Source of the DNA: Didemnitutus sp047777955
Lineage (GTDB): Bacteria; Verrucomicrobiota; Verrucomicrobiia; Opitutales; Opitutaceae
Direction of reading: 5' to 3'
DNA: 64,000 nt
Assembly (NCBI RefSeq): GCF_047777955.1
Contig: NZ_CP180537.1
Coordinates: 1,364,001 to 1,428,000 of the forward strand
Positions 63,719 through 64,000 of the stretch are shown in pieces. The position numbers and the translations under genes are program-made. A model generated the notes under the pieces. That model saw nothing but the letters and a program-made list of their open reading frames with translations. It made no database searches and was not told the origin of the DNA. Position 1 is the first letter of the stretch. Each line of letters begins with the position of its first letter.

Positions 63719-64000
63719 TCAGTCGAGGTCGAAGCTGGCGGCGTGACGTCGCCGCTCGATGTCGGCGAGTGCCGGCAGGTCGGCCTTGCGGACGAGGTGG
63801 TCGCCGAGCACGAGCAGGTCGAGGCCCGTCGCGCGAAAGCAGCGCAGCGCGTCCTCCGGCGTGCAGACGACCGGCTCGCCGCGGACGTTGAAGCTGGTGT
63901 TGATCAGCACCGGACAGCCGGTCTGACGCTCGAACTCGACCAACAGGCGGTAAAGCGCCCGTGGCGCTCCGCGTCGACCGTCTGCACGCGGGCGGAGCCG
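63719..64000 (-). pseudogene. Carbamoyltransferase C-terminus, frameshifted and cut by window edge
   Basis: This is the C-terminal end of a NodU/CmcH-type carbamoyltransferase, which transfers carbamoyl groups from carbamoyl phosphate. The frame from about 63950 down gives VEFERQTGCPVLINTSFNVR followed by GEPVVCTPEDALRCF, the family hallmark. Upstream, in the other frame, GSARVQTVDAERHGRF is visible and should lead to FYRLL. The two join if one C is restored near 63953 (TTTAC for TTCTAC). The rest of the gene lies beyond the window. Confidence 0.8.

Overview
This 64 kb window is GC-rich chromosomal DNA. It most resembles a verrucomicrobial genome of the Opitutales/Opitutaceae type. That assignment is an inference from gene order, from several protein peculiarities (long S11, SecY with an extra C-terminal helix, membrane-tethered ECF sigma factor, CotH/EF-hand protein) and from codon use; no 16S gene is present to confirm it.

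Region 1 (1-31,340) is one almost unbroken plus-strand block for translation, transcription and secretion: tuf (3' end), tRNA-Trp, secE, nusG, rplKAJL, rpoBC, a 580-bp gap with two terminators and a candidate promoter, then rpsL, rpsG, fusA and the fused S10-spc-alpha clusters down to rplQ. The usual slots for rpmD (L30), infA and rpmJ (L36) are empty. The adk slot between secY and map holds a short adenylate-kinase-like ORF whose P-loop lysine and substrate arginines are missing. RpoC has lost three of the four cysteines of its second zinc site.

Region 2 (31,340-32,500) is a lower-GC islet with two small secreted proteins of unknown function. It lies between two near-identical copies of an intrinsic terminator, the first of which ends the rplQ operon.

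Region 3 (32,500-44,710) is mixed housekeeping: a zinc-ribbon membrane protein, a large membrane protein, guaA, a LolA-like periplasmic protein, gltA, a VC0807-like membrane protein (minus), pdxJ-acpS, a paralogous pair of anchored unknowns, the NAD(P)HX repair enzyme and a twice-frameshifted dprA.

Region 4 (44,710-54,870) holds an exported S9 peptidase; a minus-strand series of frameshifted CotH/EF-hand protein, HIT hydrolase, an unknown, nrdR and pabA; and, divergent from pabA, the folate operon folP-folB-folK followed by tgt, whose product has an incomplete zinc site.

Region 5 (54,870-64,000) has a UDP-glucuronate decarboxylase, an ECF sigma factor fused to a membrane helix and an LTxxQ (CpxP/Spy-like) periplasmic domain together with an overlapping LTxxQ partner gene, a DUF1624-type acyltransferase, secA, and the start of a DUF5989-SxtJ-carbamoyltransferase module cut by the window edge.

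At least five apparent single-base deletions in three genes (dprA, the CotH gene, the carbamoyltransferase) suggest residual sequencing error rather than gene decay. The most attractive candidate for an undescribed system is the membrane-tethered sigma factor plus its LTxxQ partner at 56,002-58,592.
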